From Seriola aureovittata (Eukaryota > Chordata > Actinopteri > Carangiformes > Carangidae): DNA of 64,000 bases. Location of the stretch: assembly GCF_021018895.1 (NCBI RefSeq), contig NC_079386.1, positions 12,765,835 to 12,829,834 of the forward strand, in the 5' to 3' direction. This document shows positions 58,950 through 64,000 of the stretch, piece by piece; position 1 is the stretch's first letter; each line of letters opens with the position of its first letter. Under the pieces are notes generated by a model. It was not told where the DNA came from and did not search any database. It saw only the letters and a program-made list of their open reading frames with translations. The translations under genes were made by a program, and so were the position numbers.

Positions 58950-61900
58950 CTCCTCTGTCTCTGCACTCTCTGCCCCTCCCTCTCCCCCTGAGTGCTGATT
59001 GCACCCAGATGTGCACCTGGCAGAGGGAGGAGGGAGACAGAAGAGTAACAGAGAGAGAGAGAGGACAGGACACCACACAGCAAGGGCACACGTAACAACT
59101 GGTGTTAACTACCAGTCATCTGTACCTGTTCAACTGTTTTAAAAACTAAAGCGACCAGCGATGTGATGCTGGAATGAAGCTTCGCCCCCGCTCAGCTTGG
59201 GGATATTCTTTTCTTTTTTTTTCTGTCTGTCCATCTCTGCTGGAGTGTGGGACTGTAACATTACAGCTGTGCCCACAGACACGCATGACAAATTTGTTAG
59301 GAGAAATATGCAATTGGATCAGTCAAGATAACTTTCAGTGTGACAAACATCCGTATAAGGCCAGTATATTGTTTCTCTTCAAGTGCCCTTAATTTTTAAA
59401 CAATGCATTATTTTTGTCACTCCGGAGCTTTTTGTTACAAATGACTATATTTAAAATATAAAACCAGTTTGTATTTTATATGATTGTCTTTCTACACAGA
59501 TCCATGATTAAATATTTTAAATGAATTAAAATTATATTCTGTTTATTGCAACTATTTTTAAGTCAAAGTCATCACTAATGCATCAGAAAACAATGTGGAT
59601 GAGATCATCTGTTTATATATATGTGGCCTGAACATTGTGATTAAAACACTTGTTTGGAAATGTGCTGTGTCTCATTTGTTTGTAAGGAACCTATTGTGAT
59701 ATAATGATGAAGTAATGAAGGAACTACTCAATAACAACTCTGTTTGAATTATCAATAACAAACTGTAAAAACAACCACAATATGCAGGTGGATTATTTTA
59801 CTTTACAGTTTTATTGTAATGTGCCGCCTAATTACCCTCTAAGGAAGTCTAATTTGTGTTGCTGTGGGAAATAAAGATGCAATGTGCTGGCAGCTTCCAA
59901 AGCCTAATGTTTGTGACATATGGAAGTAGAAACTATAACTACCTACAACCTTCATGGATATATCAGATATGACATTGTGTTCTATGTCTCATTAGACTAT
60001 GATCTTGGAAAATGGTGTCTAATAGCATATAAAGGTTTTTCTATTTGGTTTCTAATTAGAGTATAATTTGGTGTAATAGTGTATTGTTTATTCTGGATCT
60101 AATATGCAATTATAGGCAGTTTCTCTTTGCAGCATAATTTAGGTGTAACCTATGGTGTCTAAATATGGTATAACTATGTTTGTTTACTGTCTAATAAAGA
60201 ACATATTATTTAAAGTTTTGTCTAATTTGATACAGAGTACGGCTTGTTACGTCTTATTAGTACACCATAAAATAAAGTGCAACCAAATCCCTTATTGGTA
60301 GGACTTCCTTGAATAACTTAACATGTGTTTGTGATACTATCTCAAACACAAGGAACACAGGAAGATGCATGTTATAAGAAGAAAAACTAATAATCTGTCC
60401 TGTGACAGATTTTTTGTTTTGTTTATTTTTGTCTTGAAGGGACAGAAGTTCGAAGTCACACATCTTTAAATGGTTGCAGAGTGTCAGGTCTTCCCTATAT
60501 GAACCTGTCTGAGGGCAGATGCCAAAGAAGAAAGTGAGAAGAAAAGAAAGGAGATGCCAATGCATGCAAGTTGTTGTGTGGCAGAGAGCAAAGAGATCTC
60601 TTGGTGAGACTGTGATGAATGATGTATCATTACTGAAGCATTTTTATTGAGTTTATATCTGCATTTGCATGTTAAGGTAAACTAACTGAAACCAATGCTG
60701 AGCTGTGAGCTGACAGTGTTCAGCTCATGACATGTCACAAAGTGAGTCAAGCTTACTGGGGTTTAGATAAGACCTGCACCCTCTCTTATTCACGTTTTCC
60801 TGTATATATTGTGGCTGATCTATGGATGGTATAGCTGTAAGGCTTAGAGATAATTAATTCCCCTAGATGCAACAAGAAATAACATCACCAGTTTTACTTG
60901 TGCCATAACAATAAGATTATTGCAAAATGTGATATGCAGTACAACACTGCATTGTCATATAATCACCTCAACATGTGTTTTAGTATCATTAAATTTAACA
61001 ATATAAACTCATAATGCTATCACTATATATAAAGTTTATTTTATACAAATAAAAAAGAAGTTATTCATAACTTACATTAGTCGCATCAGATTTTGCAGCA
61101 CACTCGTCACAGTATATCTGATTCGATCCACTGACAGCTAACGCTGTGAAATACTTGGAAATGCCCTCCACCTGAAAAACACATTGAATGTCTCTTGTTC
61201 CTGAGATTTGCTATTGCAGAAAAACCTGAGCAGGTTATTTTCACACAATTCTCTACATAGTTTTCAAAGAGAAAATTTTTAAACAAATTTCACTTGCCCC
61301 AAACAATGATGTCATGCCAACATTTACATGAGCCATTCTGCCTTAATTCATCTCAAATCTGACTCATCCCCCAGGTGTATTTAAAACATACTCTGAGAAA
61401 GGGTTCAAGTAGTTTCATTTTTGGTTTGACAGAATTGCAAAGTTTTCACACATTGATCCATGCCTTTCATAAACAGATACTGCAAGTCTCGCTGAATACA
61501 TAAAATATTTTCCACAATTTGACATCTCATGTGAATGGTGTGAATTGATCATGGCATAATTAGTATAAATTATATCTCCTGGCAAAAAATGAATGTATTA
61601 AAGATAGGAACATATCTGTCCTTACCACAGTGTAGGTCTTTTCCTGAGATTTCACCAATTCAAGAGGCAGACTCCAAAATGGACCATTAGTGACTGACTT
61701 GTTAGAACATGAAGAGCAGGTGTTCTCGTGTGTCAGCCGTCCTTGGAATATCTTCAAGAACAACAAATAGAGACGGATAGAACAGTGTTTCATTTGACAT
61801 AATGTAAAGATCCTTAGGTTTTAGAAATAAATGTTATGTTTATTATTAAGTCTATACGTTTGATGCGTGAGCACAGGTCAGACAAGTCAGAATCTTCTCA

Positions 61901-62622
61901 AAGCACTCAGCAGCATCATGTTGTTCATGCACTGTGGAAGAAAAAGAAATCAAATGTGTTTTTCTTTCTGTGGATGGTAAAATGACCATTTTGACCTTTC
62001 TGACTCATCTGCCTCTTTTAAAGGTAAAATATCAACTCTGGATTACTGACTCTAAAACAATCGTACAATTAGTGTATTTAATGAAACTGGCAACTTAGCT
62101 GGTAAACTGGGACAATTTCCCAAAGAATAAGTTCAACCATTCAACATGAAGGGAATGTTTACTGTACCTTTTTTGATGCACAATATCTTTGTGATATCCA
62201 GTGTGTTTGTTTTGCCTGTCCTCAGTTTATCAAACAATCTTTTAAGACGACGATCCATACAATCATTGTCACAGCTGTAGCTGGAAGTGAACACATGGGG
62301 GCCATGAGTGATACAGAAGTGCGCTGTAATCTTTACTGAGTTGAAATAAAGGTAAACATTATATATGGTTGAGATTTTGTAACAAACCTTTCCACAGCCT
62401 CTCTGAAGTCTTTGGTCATGAACAGCACCTGCAGCACACTGTTCAAGTAACACGTTGCTCCTTGGTTCAACAAGCCATGGTACTTTGCAAGATGTCTACC
62501 TGTTGGTAGCACGTATTTAATAATGAATATGAATTGCAGAGTGTCTTAATACTGTCGCTGTTGATGATAAACTGAGCGAACAGCGCGAATATCTCACCCC
62601 CTTTCTGACGGGAGGAACTCAT
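54032..62622 (-). CDS. USP-3: USP-family deubiquitinase-like protease (11 coding exons)
   Basis: Exons 62622-62598, 62499-62388, 62280-62168, 61931-61858, 61751-61626, 61171-61076, 55083-54952, 54858-54730, 54596-54556, 54471-54431 and 54318-54032 join in phase to give 391 residues. The Cys box is GLLNQGATCYLNSVLQVLF, zinc pairs are TCSSC and YCDEC, LLKRF is present, the His box is GGHYTA and FNFND follows. The fold is complete. The tail is lysine-rich and crosses an 11-base A run: one base fewer would switch to a frame ending at 53959 (SFSKALKGLNLKD). A 5' UTR exon with donor GAAG|GTAAGC ends at about 62750, and two exact ISRE-type sites lie upstream. A 6 kb intron holds mobile-element debris. 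Confidence 0.88.
56560..57430 (-). mobile_element. Decayed Ty3/Gypsy fragment in USP-3 intron
   Basis: The reverse strand shows an RT segment (FLQYTVMPFGVGNAPATF) followed, after a frameshift, by a YLDD-box stretch (AYLDDVVVYWSSWDDH). A second patch near 57172-57411 matches the integrase zinc-finger region (YCKTCHVCQVSCKP). Stops and frameshifts make it non-coding. Confidence 0.78.
57538..58222. repeat. Minisatellite of cacaacgacattaacaaaaa units
   Basis: About 680 bp of irregular tandem units mixing acaacgacattaacaaaaac and acaacaaaaaggaaa. Open frames across it are artefacts of the repeat. Confidence 0.92.
58241..58715. mobile_element. Fold-back TIR transposon with a small HTH-like frame
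   Basis: Long terminal inverted repeats: the outer 50 bp (58241-58290 against 58666-58715) differ at two positions, and similarity continues inward to roughly 105 bp. The reverse frame 58685-58356 encodes a helix-turn-helix-like segment (HYFDAGHTYEVIVDML, then SVRTLKTRLREAGLFRRK) of the kind found at the N-terminus of some fish transposase/integrase proteins. Superfamily not assigned. Confidence 0.75.
58919..58948. repeat. (GT)n microsatellite
   Basis: Short perfect dinucleotide run in the USP-3 intron. Confidence 0.95.
59100..61075. other. Remainder of USP-3 intron 6, nothing recognised
   Basis: AT-rich, no exon-like or repeat-family feature identified. Confidence 0.4.
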
Positions 62623-62847
62623 TTCGATCCCTTTAATTTTCAGTACACGTAGAGATCCTCCACTGAAACAGATGCTCTAAAGATATACACAGTGGATCAG
62701 AAGAGGACATATGCAAAAGCAGGACAGACGGAAAAAGATTATGTGCTTACCTTCACAATTGGAAAGTTATGTTTGCATTGTTGTATTGGATAAGTAACGG
62801 CAAACAATGAACAGGCTGTCTGCTTTGAAAGTAAACGTCGAGAGAAC

Positions 62848-62857
62848 TTTCTTTTTC
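62848..62857 (-). promoter_or_regulatory. ISRE/IRF-type site upstream of USP-3
   Basis: Reverse strand GCGAAAAAGAAAGTTC holds an exact GAAANNGAAA about 95 bp upstream of the UTR-exon donor. Confidence 0.62.
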
Positions 62858-63047
62858 GCTTGATGCCACGCCCACTGATGACGCATGTCAGCACGTCAGC
62901 CCTAAATGTTCAGATAGGGGATAGAAAATATGATTTCACTACACCTGGAAAGATGTAAGCTGAAAACATTTATTTTTCTTTGTGTGTCTAATTCTTTGGC
63001 GAAAACATCACTGACAGAATAAACTGTTTAAACTATTAAAGGGTTAC

Positions 63048-63057
63048 TTTCATTTTC
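63048..63057 (-). promoter_or_regulatory. Second ISRE/IRF-type site upstream of USP-3
   Basis: Reverse strand AGTGAAAATGAAAGTA holds an exact GAAANNGAAA about 200 bp further upstream. Confidence 0.58.
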
Positions 63058-63069
63058 ACTTTACGCTAC

Positions 63070-64000
63070 AGTTATGAATTAACTAGAGTTATGAATTAAG
63101 TAGAACAAGAAGAACAAGACTGGTAAACGTAGTCTCCTGGTGCTTCATGCTGTTGATACCATGAATGCAGCACTGATGTGAATCACAGCACATTAACTGC
63201 AGTGCATTTTAATGTAGCCTACATATTCAACTATAACTACGTCCAACATCAAAACATTTCAGATCTTGCCTAGACAAAAAGAAAGTTTTGATTCTGCGTC
63301 ATCAGGAGGATGTTTCAGAAGAAACTAACTTGTGACAGTTTGTCACCTAATATTCCCAACATCTATGGCGTCTGATCACGACAGTGCTAGCTATGATGAC
63401 CAGCTCTTCCACATGTGACAACTCAGACATGCACCACTTTTTGAATTCATAACAATCTGTGAATTTATGGTGGCATACCAAAAATATGGAACAATCATGG
63501 CAAATCATCTGGAAAGGCAAACTCAAAACAAAGAATTGTGAACAAATTAAGATATATTTGACCCCTCTAGTTGAAATCTAACTTAAGAACCATAGAATTA
63601 AAACAGTGTTATGCCCCAGTCTAGGGGGGCCCTAGGACACAGCATGAATTAGCCCCATCTTCCCAAAGTCCCAAGTAGCCACCACAAAGATTAGTTGAAT
63701 ATAAAGAAAATGATTTATTAACATAAAAGTTTCTTTTGAACATATAGGAAAAAAATATTCAGGTTAGGCTTCAGGGTGGACTAAGGCCAACATAAACATA
63801 ATCCCTCTGTCTTGAAAATAAACAACTAAGCTCACCAAGGGAAAACAAATAACAATCAACTCACCTCCCTGACTAAATAAACAGGAAAAAAACCAGAGAA
63901 ACAAAACTGGCAGCCCACCCTTACTACTCAATGAAACAAAGAAACTACACAAAACTGAATTGCTGCAACGGTGTGGCCAGTTGGGAGAAGAGGAAAACGA
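63070..64000. other. Flank, no gene recognised
   Basis: Contains repeat-like DNA from about 63600 on (short runs of aaacaaa type). The 62-residue reverse frame at 63764-63952 has no family features. Confidence 0.4.

Noticed and set aside
1..64000. E1 or E2 enzyme genes completing the pathway
   Set aside because: No UBC fold with an HPN motif and no E1 adenylation domain was recognised on either strand.

Overview
The window is vertebrate nuclear DNA, most likely from a spiny-rayed teleost. It has short GT-AG exons, many (CA)n/(TG)n microsatellites, fish-type hAT, BEL/Pao and Ty3/Gypsy remnants, a SINE/MITE-like repeat typical of percomorph fish, and 30-40% GC between genes. No CRISPR array, operon, rRNA or tRNA was seen.

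The main content is a dense cluster of three gene families that together look like a ubiquitin-like modification pathway. (1) At least five small two-exon ubiquitin-like (UBL) genes lie on the minus strand at 203-983, 7195-8215, 13210-13812, 15188-15752 and 33732-34589. A possible sixth is at 32619-32829. Two end exactly in Gly-Gly; three carry Gly-Gly followed by a short C-terminal extension, as in processed UBL precursors. (2) Three USP-type cysteine protease (deubiquitinase-like) genes lie on the minus strand at 16884-20813, 27101-31947 and 54032-62622. All keep the Cys box, the GGHYTA His box and the FND motif. (3) RBR-like E3 ligase genes (IBR plus RING2 with the catalytic-Cys position) lie on the plus strand: three intact (2459-4159, 9574-11371, 22899-24339), one 5' fragment (34806-35392) and one whose last exon is split by a retrotransposon (36562-38275, with its tail at 44414-44498).

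Strand use is fully segregated: every UBL and USP is on minus, every RBR on plus. Four of the five RBR loci are divergently paired with a UBL or USP. Promoter regions hold exact GAAANNGAAA (ISRE/IRF-type) sites at 1477, 1692, 5142, 6562, 8602, 8817, 15848, 21423, 62848 and 63048, so I infer an interferon-inducible cluster, analogous to but distinct from ISG15-USP18-HERC. No E1 or E2 gene is visible.

Layout: 1-12.7 kb holds two UBL/RBR divergent pairs, with a recent ~4.3 kb tandem duplication (1311-5595 and 8437-12697) covering promoter and RBR. 13-16 kb holds two extended UBLs. 16.9-24.4 kb holds USP-1 and RBR-C sharing a compact bidirectional promoter. 25-32 kb holds USP-2 with decayed duplicates of its tail exons and a dead copy of its Cys-box exon. 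32.6-38.3 kb holds a candidate UBL, the UBL-5/RBR-D pair and its duplicate RBR-E. 38.26-44.41 kb is a young BEL/Pao LTR element that has lost its reverse transcriptase in frame. 44.5-49 kb is repeat-rich with no gene recognised. 49.16-49.79 kb is the 3' end of a leishmanolysin-like metallopeptidase. 54-62.9 kb is USP-3, with a 6 kb intron full of mobile-element debris. Exon boundaries were derived by hand from GT/AG sites, reading phase and comparison among paralogues; no transcript evidence was available.
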